This document shows positions 8,405-16,982 of a stretch of DNA of 64,000 bases, piece after piece. The first letter of the stretch is position 1. Every line of letters starts with the position of its first letter. The stretch comes from Bin87 sp964347975 (GTDB lineage Bacteria > Chloroflexota > Dehalococcoidia > Lucifugimonadales > UBA3495). A model generated the notes under the pieces. The model made no database searches, was not told where the DNA came from, and saw nothing but the letters and a program-made list of their open reading frames with translations. The translations under genes were made by a program, and so were the position numbers. The stretch is taken from positions 50,106 to 114,105 of the forward strand of contig CAYGAY010000006.1 in assembly GCA_964347975.1 (NCBI GenBank), in the 5' to 3' direction.

Positions 8405-9553
8405 TCAGCTCAGCACCAGCGCTGAATCAATCCGCGCGTCGGTTTTGCCCAAATCACCATGTGCCAGATCGCCCAGCGGAGTCTCCAATACACTGGCCTG
8501 ACTCGACATATCAGTCACCAGCCTCGCCGGTTCAGACGACGTGACGCCGGAATGCAGCAGAGTTGACGCTGCGTTACTCCAGGAACCGGCATGGTCCGTC
8601 CCCAGCACTACTGCCACCCTGCCGGCCATCGTTGGCGCGCTTGCCAGACTGTGAACTTGCTCAACTGACGCGCAGACGGCTCGAAGGGGCGATACATCAA
8701 CGATTTCAAGGGCCAGCCGGTAGAAGCCGGGCGCGGGCGTTACGGAGGCCGGGCCAACCGTCTGGGCCAATTGTTCCAGGAGCCCCGGGGAGGATTCGGA
8801 GGGATCGCCCAGGGTGACCACCATGGACCAGAGGCCGGCGCGAATGTCCCGGGCCAGCCGGTTGAGCAACTCCTCCCGATTGTCCGCCCTCAGGGGTAGC
8901 TCCACGCTCCGGATCCACGAGCGGGCCACATCCAGAGCTTGCGGCGTTCCGATAACATAATCCGCGTTGGAGAGCAGCTCCCGGGTTCGCGTGGGCACCG
9001 ACTCCCGGTCGCCGGTGCCCAGTCCCGCAACGGTTATCATCCGCTCCACGGATCGGAACGCTGCCACGAACTTTCGGGTTTCCTCAACCTGCCGGGCGTG
9101 ATTGCCCTCGTGCCCGGAGGTTCTTTCAATCAAGTCAAGTAGCGATAGCGCCGGGTAATTGTTTTCGGGGTTGTACGGCGAGGCCGGAAGGTTCAATTGC
9201 GATTCGGACAGGCCGGCGATGAGAGTGCGAAATCTTCGGTAGTTGACCTCCAGCCGAGAGCTGTCCTGGGCGATGCGATCGGTCCGGGCGTCGAAGGGAG
9301 GCAGCATCTCCCGTTCACCGGAGGCGATCTGCTCCAGGGCCTCGACGAAATTTTCCGTCAGCAGGTGCTGCATCACCTCCCAAACCGACCAGCGGGAACC
9401 CAGGAACGCTTCCGCCTCACCCAGGCCGGCCAGGGCGTCCAATAGTGCGGCGTGGCCGTCGTCGAGACGACGCAAGGCATTTTGCTGCCGCTCAATCGCC
9501 GAGAGTTGGGGAGCGCCGTCGTCAGGCATATCGTGGGAAACCATCTTGTTCAC
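8405..9553 (-). CDS. DinB-like domain fused to a tetrapyrrole (CbiE-like) methylase domain
   Basis: A single 382-residue frame encodes two recognisable domains. Residues 20-165 are a DinB-like four-helix bundle (RLDDGHAALLDAL, SVWEVMQHLLTENF, SGHEGNHARQV). Its probable metal triad is His63, His148 and His152, as in DinB/YfiT metalloenzymes. From residue 172, ITVAGLGTGDRESVPTRTRELL, a following ADYVIGTPQAL, and SMVVTLGDPS match the SAM-binding fold of precorrin/cobalt-precorrin methylases. No cobalamin biosynthesis genes are near. I do not know this combination as a standard family, and its function cannot be stated. The C-terminal ~70 residues are poorly conserved-looking. Confidence 0.7.
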   Translation of the reverse strand: MNKMVSHDMPDDGAPQLSAIERQQNALRRLDDGHAALLDALAGLGEAEAFLGSRWSVWEVMQHLLTENFVEALEQIASGEREMLPPFDARTDRIAQDSSRLEVNYRRFRTLIAGLSESQLNLPASPYNPENNYPALSLLDLIERTSGHEGNHARQVEETRKFVAAFRSVERMITVAGLGTGDRESVPTRTRELLSNADYVIGTPQALDVARSWIRSVELPLRADNREELLNRLARDIRAGLWSMVVTLGDPSESSPGLLEQLAQTVGPASVTPAPGFYRLALEIVDVSPLRAVCASVEQVHSLASAPTMAGRVAVVLGTDHAGSWSNAASTLLHSGVTSSEPARLVTDMSSQASVLETPLGDLAHGDLGKTDARIDSALVLS

Positions 9554-9600
9554 CTTGGCAGGGGTTGTTTTATCGAGTTGCCATTATTGCACATCGTTTT

Positions 9601-9629
9601 TTGCCGCTTCGGGTGCAATGGGTTATCAT
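9601..9629 (+). promoter_or_regulatory. Promoter of the VLRF1 gene, leaderless position
   Basis: TTGCCG (9601-9606) and TATCAT (9624-9629) are 17 nt apart. The hexamer ends 5 nt before the ATG at 9635, so the mRNA would start at or just inside the start codon. Confidence 0.5.
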
Positions 9630-9634
9630 TAATT

Positions 9635-10438
9635 ATGGCGAACGGAAATACAAAATATTTGACTTCACTGAAGGCCGGGCAAACGCTGTCGGCTGACCGC
9701 GTGGTTCGTATTATGGATGAATTACGGGATTCTGCCGGGTCATCCGTGCGGTCAGCCACCTTATTCGTTCCGGCCTCCGACCCCGATACGGACACGACGC
9801 ATGCAATTGCGGGGTTGGCGTATGATCGGCAGAGTGTCGAGTGGATGTCTGCCCTGGAACGCGCCGCTAGCAGGCCGCTGCGTTCTGCGACCGGCGTCGC
9901 GGCGTTTCGAGTCAACGATGTCGGGCTTGCCATTTTACCCCCGTTCCCCTTGAATTTCGCCCGTCTCAGCGACGGCATCGACGCCGAACCGCTGCTGTCC
10001 CTGCTTGCGGCGCGACTGACCATCGGAGTGGCGCTGGTGCGCCTGGGTCGTTACGCCGTTGCCATCTACGAAGGTCGTAAGCTGGCGGTGTCAAAGACCG
10101 ATACGCGCTATGTAAAGGGGAAACACCACGCCGGCGGCACCTCACAGCGCCGCTTCCAACGAGTTCGTGAGAACCAGATCCACCGGCTGTACGTCGAAGC
10201 TGCTGGGGCGCTAGAGCGGCAATGGCGTCCCTGGCTCGACCGGCTCGATTACGTGGTTCTCGGCGGTGAAGCCGCAACAGTCAACGGTTTCGTGAAAGAA
10301 TGTCCCCTCTTGGCCAGGTTGGCTCCGATTACCCTGGAACGCCGGCTGGACGTGCGGGAACCCAACCGGGCCGCCTTAGGTCGGGTGGGAGAGATGCTCT
10401 ACCAGTGCCGGGTGTACCCGCTGCGTTGGGAGGGCTGA
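9635..10438 (+). CDS. VLRF1 family (Vms1/ANKZF1-like) peptidyl-tRNA release factor
   Basis: This 267-residue protein fits the bacterial/actinobacterial VLRF1 group, relatives of eukaryotic Vms1/ANKZF1 that release stalled nascent chains from 60S peptidyl-tRNA. The diagnostic stretch is GGTSQRRFQRVRENQ (from Gly167), where the Gly-rich loop and Gln are the proposed catalytic elements. Before it lie strands VALVRLGRYAVAIYEG, and after it DYVVLGGEAATVNGF, typical of the eRF1 domain-2 fold. The ATG at 9635 is chosen over an upstream in-frame start that would run through the promoter. mutS2 follows 99 nt downstream on the same strand. Confidence 0.72.
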   Translation: MANGNTKYLTSLKAGQTLSADRVVRIMDELRDSAGSSVRSATLFVPASDPDTDTTHAIAGLAYDRQSVEWMSALERAASRPLRSATGVAAFRVNDVGLAILPPFPLNFARLSDGIDAEPLLSLLAARLTIGVALVRLGRYAVAIYEGRKLAVSKTDTRYVKGKHHAGGTSQRRFQRVRENQIHRLYVEAAGALERQWRPWLDRLDYVVLGGEAATVNGFVKECPLLARLAPITLERRLDVREPNRAALGRVGEMLYQCRVYPLRWEG

Positions 10439-10521
10439 CATCGGGTTCTGAAATGCCCGAGCTGGCGCGTCTTGGATCCCATAGCGAACTGGATCCGTAA
10501 AACCGTTCGTGTTCCTGCTGA

Positions 10522-10530
10522 TGCTATAAT
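10522..10530 (+). promoter_or_regulatory. Extended -10 promoter (TGCTATAAT) of mutS2
   Basis: A consensus TATAAT (10525-10530) with the extended TGC lies 7 nt before the ATG at 10538. This predicts a leaderless mutS2 transcript and disfavours the longer reading that starts at 10472. Confidence 0.6.
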
Positions 10531-10537
10531 CTGGTCT

Positions 10538-12943
10538 ATGCTAATAGCGGACGACCCAAGCATCTCAAATGACGACAAGTTCCAGCGGGCGTTGAACCTG
10601 CTGGAATTTGACCAGATCCGCCTCCAGCTGGTTGCGGCTACCCGCACCGCCGCCGGCGCCGAGGCCGCCGCCGAACTGAAGCCTTACGCCGACCCCCGCG
10701 ACATTGCGGTGCGCCAGCAGGAAACCGCTGAGGCGCGTCGCCTGCTGGATACTACCGGCGCTCTGGAACTCGGTCCGACCGAAGACCTGCGACCGCCAAT
10801 ACAACGCGCGTTACTGGACGGTGTTCTGCGGGGAGAGGAACTGCGAAATATTGGATCTCTCGCTGCCGCCGCCCGCTGGAATCGCAACGCAATGGCGCGG
10901 CGGGAGGATCTGCCCCTGCTGGCGTCCATCGCCCAGAACCTGCCCGAGTTGCCAGACCTGGAAAGCGCCGTCAATCGGGCGATCAGTTCCACGGGCGAAC
11001 TCCTGGATAATGCTTCGCCGGAACTGGCGCGGTTGCGCCGGGAATCTCGCGCTGCCTATTCGTCCCTTAACGAAGTGATGCAACGTTTCTTGCGTCGTTA
11101 CCAGCGCTCCGGAGTGGCCCAGGAAAACATCGTGACCGAGCGCAACGGGCGCATGGTATTGCTCATCAAGACCGATTTCAAGGGCCAGGCTCCCGGTATC
11201 GTTCACGATGTCTCCGACAGCGGCGCCACCGTGTTTGTTGAACCAATGCCCGCCATTGAGCTGGGCAACCACTGGCGTGAAACTCGCCTGGCCGAGCAAC
11301 GGGAGGCGGAACGGGTGTTGCGGCATCTGTCATCACTGGTGGGACAGTATGCCGAGGACATCACATTGATGCTGTCGCTGCTGGGACGCCTTGATCTGGC
11401 AGCGGCCAAAGCGCGCTACGCCCAATCGAACCGGGCGATTGCCCCGACCTTCCTCGCCGACACGGAACCGCGCCGCTTGGAACTGGTGGGGGCGCGACAC
11501 CCCTTGCTCCCCGGCGATGTTGTCCCCACCACCATCAACATAGGCGCGGGCAATCCCGTGTTGCTCATCACCGGCCCCAACGCCGGCGGCAAAACCGTCG
11601 CGCTCAAAACCGTGGGATTGCTGGCGATGATGGCTCACGCCGGGCTGCAGGTGCCGGCCCACGACGCCACCCTGCCGCTGCTGGATGGCATCTACGCCGA
11701 TATCGGCGACCAGCAAAGCATTTTCGAGTCCCTTTCGACTTTCAGCAGCCACATCAGCAACATTCAACGCATTATGGATGCTGCAACGCCACGTTCGCTC
11801 GTCCTGATAGACGAGTTGGGTTCGGCCACTGATCCAGAAGAAGGATCCGCTCTGGCCATTGCGCTGCTTTCCCACCTGCGCGACCTGGGCGCCATGGTGG
11901 TGGCGACCACGCACCACCGCAACGTGGCCCGGCTGGCCCAGGAGGAGAATGGGATGGTCAACGCCAGCGTTGACCTGAACCCGCACACCCTGGAACCGAC
12001 CTATCGCCTGACCCATGGCATCCCCGGCCGCAGCTACGCGCTCACTATTGCCTCCCGCCTGGGATTGCCTGATGAGGTGATCTCGGCAGCCCAGTCACAT
12101 CTGGAGCCGAGCCACGTACAAACCGACCGGCTGCTCCAGGAACTGCAGGAGGAACGGCTGACCATATCCGAGTTGAGGTCGCAGGCTGAACAGGCGTTGA
12201 ATGACGCCCGGGCGCGGGAACGGGAAGTCTCCCAGGAACTCGAAGCCGTGGAGGATACCAAAGCTGAGCTGGTGGAAGAGGCGCGGCGGGAACTGGCCGA
12301 ACAGATTGTGGACGTTGCCAACCAGATACGTCGGGCCGAACGTTCCCTGGAGCGCTCGGCGGTGAATGCCAACGGCCCAACCCGGGAAGCGGACCTGCGC
12401 GCCGAGCGGGAGCGCCTGGCGGAAACCCAGCGCGAGGTGGTGTCCCCCGACTGGGCGCCAATACCCCTGGAACGACCTCCCTGGTATCATGATCTCCGAG
12501 CCGGCGACCGCGTGTACGTCCGGGGTGTTTCCCGTCCGGTGGAAGTGGTGACCGCGCCCAATGAGCAACAGGAGCTAGAGGTCATCATCGGTACTATGCG
12601 GGCCCGCCTGCCGGTGTACCAACTGGACCGGCCCGCCGACCGAATCCATCCGGCCGCCGAACAGGCCGGCGTGGTTTATCGTCGGCCGGAAAACAAACGG
12701 ACGCTCAGCCCGGAGGTCAACTTGCACGGATACCGGGTGGATGAGGCTTTGTCCTTAATCGATACCCTGCTGGATGACGCCGCGCTGGAGGGGATGTCCT
12801 CGCTGAAGATCGTCCACGGCAAGGGCACCGGGGCACTGCGTCGCGCCATCCGGGAATACCTGGCCGGACATCCTTTGGTAGCGACCACCGAGCCGGGCGA
12901 GGGGGGGCTGGCGGCGGCGGTGACAGTGGTGCGATTGCGGTAG
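10538..12943 (+). CDS. mutS2: MutS2 ATPase with Smr nuclease domain
   Basis: An 801-residue MutS2. The N-terminal lever/clamp region is followed by the ABC-type ATPase with Walker A GPNAGGKT (about residue 345), Walker B LVLIDELGSATDPEEG and TTHHRN. A long Glu/Arg-rich coiled coil covers about 530-640. The C-terminal Smr domain has VNLHGYRVDEAL and the HGKGTG loop. MutS2 was described as an anti-recombination factor. In Bacillus subtilis it also senses collided ribosomes and splits them. The start at 10538 is set by the -10 hexamer. Its neighbour upstream is a VLRF1 release factor, which fits the ribosome-rescue role. Confidence 0.93.
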   Translation: MLIADDPSISNDDKFQRALNLLEFDQIRLQLVAATRTAAGAEAAAELKPYADPRDIAVRQQETAEARRLLDTTGALELGPTEDLRPPIQRALLDGVLRGEELRNIGSLAAAARWNRNAMARREDLPLLASIAQNLPELPDLESAVNRAISSTGELLDNASPELARLRRESRAAYSSLNEVMQRFLRRYQRSGVAQENIVTERNGRMVLLIKTDFKGQAPGIVHDVSDSGATVFVEPMPAIELGNHWRETRLAEQREAERVLRHLSSLVGQYAEDITLMLSLLGRLDLAAAKARYAQSNRAIAPTFLADTEPRRLELVGARHPLLPGDVVPTTINIGAGNPVLLITGPNAGGKTVALKTVGLLAMMAHAGLQVPAHDATLPLLDGIYADIGDQQSIFESLSTFSSHISNIQRIMDAATPRSLVLIDELGSATDPEEGSALAIALLSHLRDLGAMVVATTHHRNVARLAQEENGMVNASVDLNPHTLEPTYRLTHGIPGRSYALTIASRLGLPDEVISAAQSHLEPSHVQTDRLLQELQEERLTISELRSQAEQALNDARAREREVSQELEAVEDTKAELVEEARRELAEQIVDVANQIRRAERSLERSAVNANGPTREADLRAERERLAETQREVVSPDWAPIPLERPPWYHDLRAGDRVYVRGVSRPVEVVTAPNEQQELEVIIGTMRARLPVYQLDRPADRIHPAAEQAGVVYRRPENKRTLSPEVNLHGYRVDEALSLIDTLLDDAALEGMSSLKIVHGKGTGALRRAIREYLAGHPLVATTEPGEGGLAAAVTVVRLR

Positions 12944-12963
12944 CAATCAGGCGGCGCAATTTC

Positions 12964-13650
12964 TCACTGCGCCGGCGCGGATTCACGGGTGGGTTGGCCG
13001 GGGTTTCCCCTTTGTCCCCGTTGGTGTTCAGTGGCTTGCCGGAAAAACTCGGCAACCAGCGGATAGTCCGCCACGTCAATCTCCGGCAAAAACCGGTCGG
13101 AGCTTTCCATCTGATGGGCGCGGGCCAGCATCGCATTCTGAAAGGCGACCATTTCGCCGGCCAGCGCCACGGCTGCCGGACTGATTGACTCGTCCGCCAG
13201 CGCAGCCTCCCGGTCCAGAACCTGTATCGAATGGCCGTTGGCTTCCGCGTAGCTGATGTATCGTTCGATAAGGCCCAGCTCCGCCGCCTGGCGGAGAAAG
13301 TCAGTGGTATCGGCCGGGATTGTATTAGCCGGGACGGGGGCAGCAGTCGGATTTGGAGTTGCGGTTGGAGCAGGGGTTGGCGTCGGAACCGGAGTGGGCG
13401 TAGGCGTCGGGGGTACAGTGGGAGTAGGAGTAGGAGTAGGAGTAGGAGTAGGTGGCGGTGGGGTTGACGTGGGCGGCGCGGGCGTTGGGGTCGGCAACGG
13501 CGTAGCAGCGGCCGACCCCAACGCCCGCGCAACGGGGCTGGCTGGCGGTCGTGCGCCGGGAGCGGCGCCACAGCCGGCGCTGAACAGGAGAGTAACGGCG
13601 ACGACGGCAACAGCAATGCGGGCAGCCGTTTGTCTATCTATTGCTTCCAT
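12964..13650 (-). CDS. Lipoprotein with a Pro-Thr repeat linker
   Basis: From the ATG at 13650 the product is 228 residues. A hydrophobic signal ends in the lipobox LFSAGC, so it is probably lipidated and surface-exposed. About 60 residues of Pro-Thr repeats follow (around 50-110), then a small helical domain of ~115 residues (TTDFLRQAAELGLIERYISY, then ISPAAVALAGEMVAFQ). Upstream in-frame codons do not add a plausible signal peptide, so the longer reading was dropped. The domain is unrecognised. It converges on mutS2 with 20 nt between stops. Confidence 0.7.
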   Translation of the reverse strand: MEAIDRQTAARIAVAVVAVTLLFSAGCGAAPGARPPASPVARALGSAAATPLPTPTPAPPTSTPPPPTPTPTPTPTPTVPPTPTPTPVPTPTPAPTATPNPTAAPVPANTIPADTTDFLRQAAELGLIERYISYAEANGHSIQVLDREAALADESISPAAVALAGEMVAFQNAMLARAHQMESSDRFLPEIDVADYPLVAEFFRQATEHQRGQRGNPGQPTRESAPAQ

Positions 13651-13753
13651 CTCGGCGTCCCGCCCATTGCCCCTGCTCACTGCACTCGATGCAAACGAAG
13701 CAACCCCGCTTAAACCGTAACGCCAGTGAATGAACCTCAAAACGTTACTGATC

Positions 13754-14242
13754 TCAGTAGCTCCACATCGCATAAGGAACCCCCAAAAAATATTTCCGGT
13801 CGCCAATGATGGATTTGATTGCTCGCATCTCCCGGTAGCCCGGATATGATATATCCAAGATGCCTTTGCCGGGACATCGCAGGAGATGGAACCCATACCC
13901 CCAAGAACGGATAACCACTCTGGACCCTCCGGGCTCCACCGCCTCTATTTGAGCGACTAGCTCCGCGTGCTCTTCTAGAACCCGCTCGATTTTCTCTACC
14001 GTCGGCCAGCGGTAACAAGGAACCCGGTTTGGCTTCCCTTGCACGGCAAAAGCGGCGATGCCGTCAACAATTTGCCCGGTGCTAACCTCCACAGCCGCCA
14101 ACACCAGTGCTGCCAGGAACAGCGCCAATCTGCGGTAAAACAGCGGGCTTCGGTAGCGGAAACGATCCGACCACCGACGGCAACGGTAGCGGAGGTGGTT
14201 CAGCAACCGACGGCGTTTAGTGATTGAGGTGCCACCAAGCAT
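13754..14242 (-). CDS. Unknown membrane-anchored protein
   Basis: From an ATG at 14242 the product is 162 residues. An Arg-rich N-terminus (KRRRLLNHLRYRCRRW) precedes one hydrophobic segment (FYRRLALFLAALVLAAVEV), which suggests a single-pass protein with its N-terminus in the cytoplasm. The rest looks like a small globular domain (VEKIERVLEEHAELVAQIEAV, then SRVVIRSWGYGFHLLRC). No ribosome binding site is evident. I do not recognise the family; gene status is moderate, resting on the frame length and membrane topology. Confidence 0.45.
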   Translation of the reverse strand: MLGGTSITKRRRLLNHLRYRCRRWSDRFRYRSPLFYRRLALFLAALVLAAVEVSTGQIVDGIAAFAVQGKPNRVPCYRWPTVEKIERVLEEHAELVAQIEAVEPGGSRVVIRSWGYGFHLLRCPGKGILDISYPGYREMRAIKSIIGDRKYFLGVPYAMWSY

Positions 14243-14360
14243 TGTAAACCGACCAGTCAAAGTAAGGGTACTCCCAAACTGCCAGTTGTAACACTTCGGG
14301 ATTTGGCTCACCATACTGGATCGAATATGACTGCAAGCCAAGTTCAACTATGTTCGGTCA

Positions 14361-14390
14361 CTGGATTCCGGCTTTCGCCGGAGTGACGGG
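14361..14390. repeat. Dispersed palindromic repeat, copy 1
   Basis: The core GATTCCGGCTTTCGCCGGA forms a short stem with a 4-nt loop, followed by GTGACGGG. A near-identical copy is at 47312-47340. This type of unit is widespread in intergenic DNA of many bacteria. Confidence 0.7.
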
Positions 14391-14429
14391 CGTTAAACTC
14401 TCCATATGCGATAGCCTCGGCAGTGCGGA

Positions 14430-14552
14430 GCCTTTCCAAAACAATTGACCCGCGCCGGATCGCTCATCCTGAGCTTGTCGAAGGATGTCGATTGCGGCGG
14501 TTCATGGTTCGACCGGCTCTCCACGAGCGGTCAAAAGGGACTTTGGAAAGGC
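14430..14552. repeat. MITE-like element with 11-bp terminal inverted repeats
   Basis: GCCTTTCCAAA (14430-14440) and TTTGGAAAGGC (14542-14552) are perfect inverted repeats bounding 123 bp. The interior carries the TCCTGAGCTTGTCGAAGGA and GGTTCGACCGGCTC motifs known from dispersed intergenic repeats. No coding capacity. Confidence 0.55.
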
Positions 14553-14622
14553 CCTGACACGCCGAGCGGGACGGCGGAACATGATATCCTTGGGGCGTCG
14601 CCGAAAAGGTTTGCAGCCCGCG

Positions 14623-15924
14623 TTAGCTTGCCGGCCGCAGGTTGGCCGGCAGGTGGCTTTCCCAGTCCGGAATCTGCCGCACTCGCGGGGAGGGCAGCAA
14701 CCAGGACTGGATGAGCGCCATCGTGCTGAACCCAAGGGACATGAGCAGCGGCGCTACGTAGGTGCCTGTAACGTCCCACAGGAGCCCGGCGCACACGGGC
14801 GCCAGTCCCATGCCCAGGCCGCTGCCCAGGCTTTGCCAACCGTAAAGACTGCCCTGGGGCACGTTCCCGTAGTACTGGCGGTTGGCAATCGGGAACGTGG
14901 GCACTTCGGTGCTTTGGCCGATGCCAAAGAGCGCCCCGAACAGGTAGTAGGCCCAAACGTCATTGGAAAATAGAATGAGCAGCAGCGGGAAAACCTGCAA
15001 GGCCATACCCACGACCCAGACCGTTCGGCAACCCCAGCGCTCCGCCGCGATGGGCACTGCGCCCCGGGCGACGACCCCAACGGTCTGCTGGGCCGCCAGC
15101 ACTCCGACGGCCGTTCCCAGGGACAGGCCGCGGTCCACGGCAATGGCCACCACCAGCACGTTGATGATTTGGTGGCCCATACATCCCCAGTAGTGGATGC
15201 CGATGAGGTTCCAGAAGGTCGCGGTTCTTTTGGCCTGCTGGATGAACACTCGGGCCCTTACCTTGGCGGCCTCGTCCCTTCGCGGTCGCTGAATCGGCTC
15301 GTCTCCGAGATCGCCAAAGGGACGCAAGCCGACGTCGGCGGGTCCATTGTAGAAGAATTTGACCAACAGCAGCAGCAGGGCTCCGCCGGCTATGCCCGGC
15401 AGCCAGAAGAGCCACCTTATCCCAAGCTCGCTGAAGGCCGCGCCAATCAGGAAAAGGAACGCCACTACGCCAATTCCCTGGAACGACCAGACGACCCCCA
15501 TGGCAGCGCCCAGGTGTCTCCGGAACCACAGGGTGATCCCGGACACCGGCAGTACGGTGAAAATGGTGGAGGAGATGCCCAGGATCACGCCGAAGTAGAG
15601 GTAGAACTGCCAAAGGTTGCTCATGATGCCCGTGAGCAGCATTCCGATTATGAACAGAATGGCTCCTAACAGGAGAAACCAGCGAACTCCGTACCGGTCC
15701 CCAAGCCATCCCACGTAAGGGCTCGCCAGCCCGAAGATTATCCACTGGAGGCTGAACGCCAGGCTGATGGCGCCGTAGCTCCAGCCGAACCCCGCCGTCG
15801 GGTCGCTGAGATGCGGCACCAGGGCGGCCGCCGCGAAGCGCACCGAAGAGGTGATAAACCCCATCGCCGCGGCGATGCCCACGATCACCCACGCGTAATG
15901 AATAGGCCGTCTGAAGCCTATCAA
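14623..15924 (-). CDS. MFS transporter
   Basis: A 433-residue major facilitator with 12 hydrophobic segments and a hydrophilic central loop at about 195-225 (GDEPIQRPRRDEAAKVRA). The motif GWLGDRYGVRWFLLLG after TM2 is the MFS signature A region. Similar proteins are annotated as oxalate/formate or monocarboxylate antiporter-like, but the substrate is not readable. The frame opens with TTG at 15924 and no ribosome binding site is clear, so the exact start is uncertain. It ends the minus-strand run that includes the two VOC genes. Confidence 0.85.
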   Translation of the reverse strand: MIGFRRPIHYAWVIVGIAAAMGFITSSVRFAAAALVPHLSDPTAGFGWSYGAISLAFSLQWIIFGLASPYVGWLGDRYGVRWFLLLGAILFIIGMLLTGIMSNLWQFYLYFGVILGISSTIFTVLPVSGITLWFRRHLGAAMGVVWSFQGIGVVAFLFLIGAAFSELGIRWLFWLPGIAGGALLLLLVKFFYNGPADVGLRPFGDLGDEPIQRPRRDEAAKVRARVFIQQAKRTATFWNLIGIHYWGCMGHQIINVLVVAIAVDRGLSLGTAVGVLAAQQTVGVVARGAVPIAAERWGCRTVWVVGMALQVFPLLLILFSNDVWAYYLFGALFGIGQSTEVPTFPIANRQYYGNVPQGSLYGWQSLGSGLGMGLAPVCAGLLWDVTGTYVAPLLMSLGFSTMALIQSWLLPSPRVRQIPDWESHLPANLRPAS

Positions 15925-16007
15925 AGTGACCGACGCTCAAAAGATCTTGACATGTACCTAACCGCTCTGTCCCGAAAGTGGGTGAAGGTAATTCGGATGG
16001 TCTGTCT

Positions 16008-16454
16008 CTACGGAGTATTGAACTGGACCAGGATTCCGTCAGGATCGTACACATAGATGCTGCGGATATCTCCATCGGGGCCGGTGAAGGACTCGATGGG
16101 TCCGGCCAGTTCAACGCCCTTGCTGATCAGCTCGTCGGTCAGCGCTTTCACGTTAGCGACGCCGAAGGAGATATGGCTGATGCCTACCATGTCCAGTTTA
16201 ATGGGTTCCCCATCGGGGTCGTCGCCGGGATGGCTGGTTAGGGTCAGCGTGGGTGTAGCCCCGTCGCCGTAGGCAAGGCTGACCCAGCGGCGAGCCTGGC
16301 GACGATGCAGGTAGTTGTGGAGGCGACCGCCTTCGGTGGGGTCGGTCATGCGGTCGCCCAGCACGGTCATTCCCAGTATGTCCCGATAGAACGCCAGGGA
16401 TCGGTCCATGTCCCGCACGCATATTCCGATATGCGTGACGCAAGTTGCTTCCAT
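16008..16454 (-). CDS. VOC family (glyoxalase/dioxygenase-like) protein
   Basis: A 148-residue single-unit VOC metalloprotein made of two beta-alpha-beta-beta-beta modules. Motifs are THIGICVRDMDRSLAFYRDILGM (first module), GISHISFGVANVKAL and SIYVYDPDGILVQF (second). His in THIG and Glu-equivalent positions would bind metal. The ATG at 16454 is chosen because GGAGG lies 8 nt upstream; the frame could extend to 16574. Adjacent to a second VOC gene on the same strand. Confidence 0.82.
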   Translation of the reverse strand: MEATCVTHIGICVRDMDRSLAFYRDILGMTVLGDRMTDPTEGGRLHNYLHRRQARRWVSLAYGDGATPTLTLTSHPGDDPDGEPIKLDMVGISHISFGVANVKALTDELISKGVELAGPIESFTGPDGDIRSIYVYDPDGILVQFNTP

Positions 16455-16501
16455 GACTCTAACCTCCATCGGCGGATTGCCCCGGTGTTCCTGAACTCGG
16501 T

Positions 16502-16912
16502 CTAATCCAGGGGCAATTTGTGGAGCCATCCCGGCTCCGATATATCCAGAACCTGTCCGTTGGGACCGGACCACTTCTCCTCGGCGCGGGGTGGGCGAGG
16601 TTGTCCATCCGCGGCCACTTCCCGCCGGACAATCTCCTGTCCGTCTATCTCCCGGAGCTTGGCTCCGGTTTCCTCCAGGCTATCGACCTGGAAGCCGATG
16701 TGGTGGATGCCGTCGTAGTTCTCGCCATTCGGGCCGACGTCGGCGTCCTCGTTGGTTTTCCACTTGAGGATAGTCAGGTTGATGTCGCCGTCGGAAAGCT
16801 GGATCTGCCGGGCGTTGCGGGCGACCTCGAAGAGGTCGAAGCCGTCCTTGTAGAACTTCGCGACCGCATCCGGGTCCTGGCAAGTGATGGCGATGTGCTT
16901 GATTTTAGCCAT
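16502..16912 (-). CDS. VOC family protein
   Basis: A 136-residue VOC-fold protein beginning MAKIKHIAITCQDPDAVAKF. The second half has YDGIHHIGFQVDSLEETG and a C-terminal SGPNGQVLDISEPGW. It resembles methylmalonyl-CoA epimerase/extradiol-dioxygenase-like small proteins, but no activity can be fixed. It sits 47 nt upstream of the other VOC gene, so they are probably one operon, divergent from the MmgE/PrpD gene at 16983. Confidence 0.8.
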   Translation of the reverse strand: MAKIKHIAITCQDPDAVAKFYKDGFDLFEVARNARQIQLSDGDINLTILKWKTNEDADVGPNGENYDGIHHIGFQVDSLEETGAKLREIDGQEIVRREVAADGQPRPPRAEEKWSGPNGQVLDISEPGWLHKLPLD

Positions 16913-16982
16913 AGGAGCGCCCCCCAAAACTGGTTGAGCGCATTATACTCCGTATGCAACGTTAGAATCAGGTAGGTAACCC

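Larger units (their letters stand above)
14243..14622. other. Intergenic repeat-bearing region, no gene
   Basis: No convincing coding frame is present. It holds the palindromic repeat at 14361-14390 and the inverted-repeat-bounded element at 14430-14552, described separately. Confidence 0.6.

Noticed and set aside
13400..13460. Short direct repeats (GGAGTA and relatives) resembling an array
   Set aside because: They are the DNA of a Pro-Thr repeat linker in a lipoprotein; there are no spacers and the period is 6 nt, so not CRISPR.
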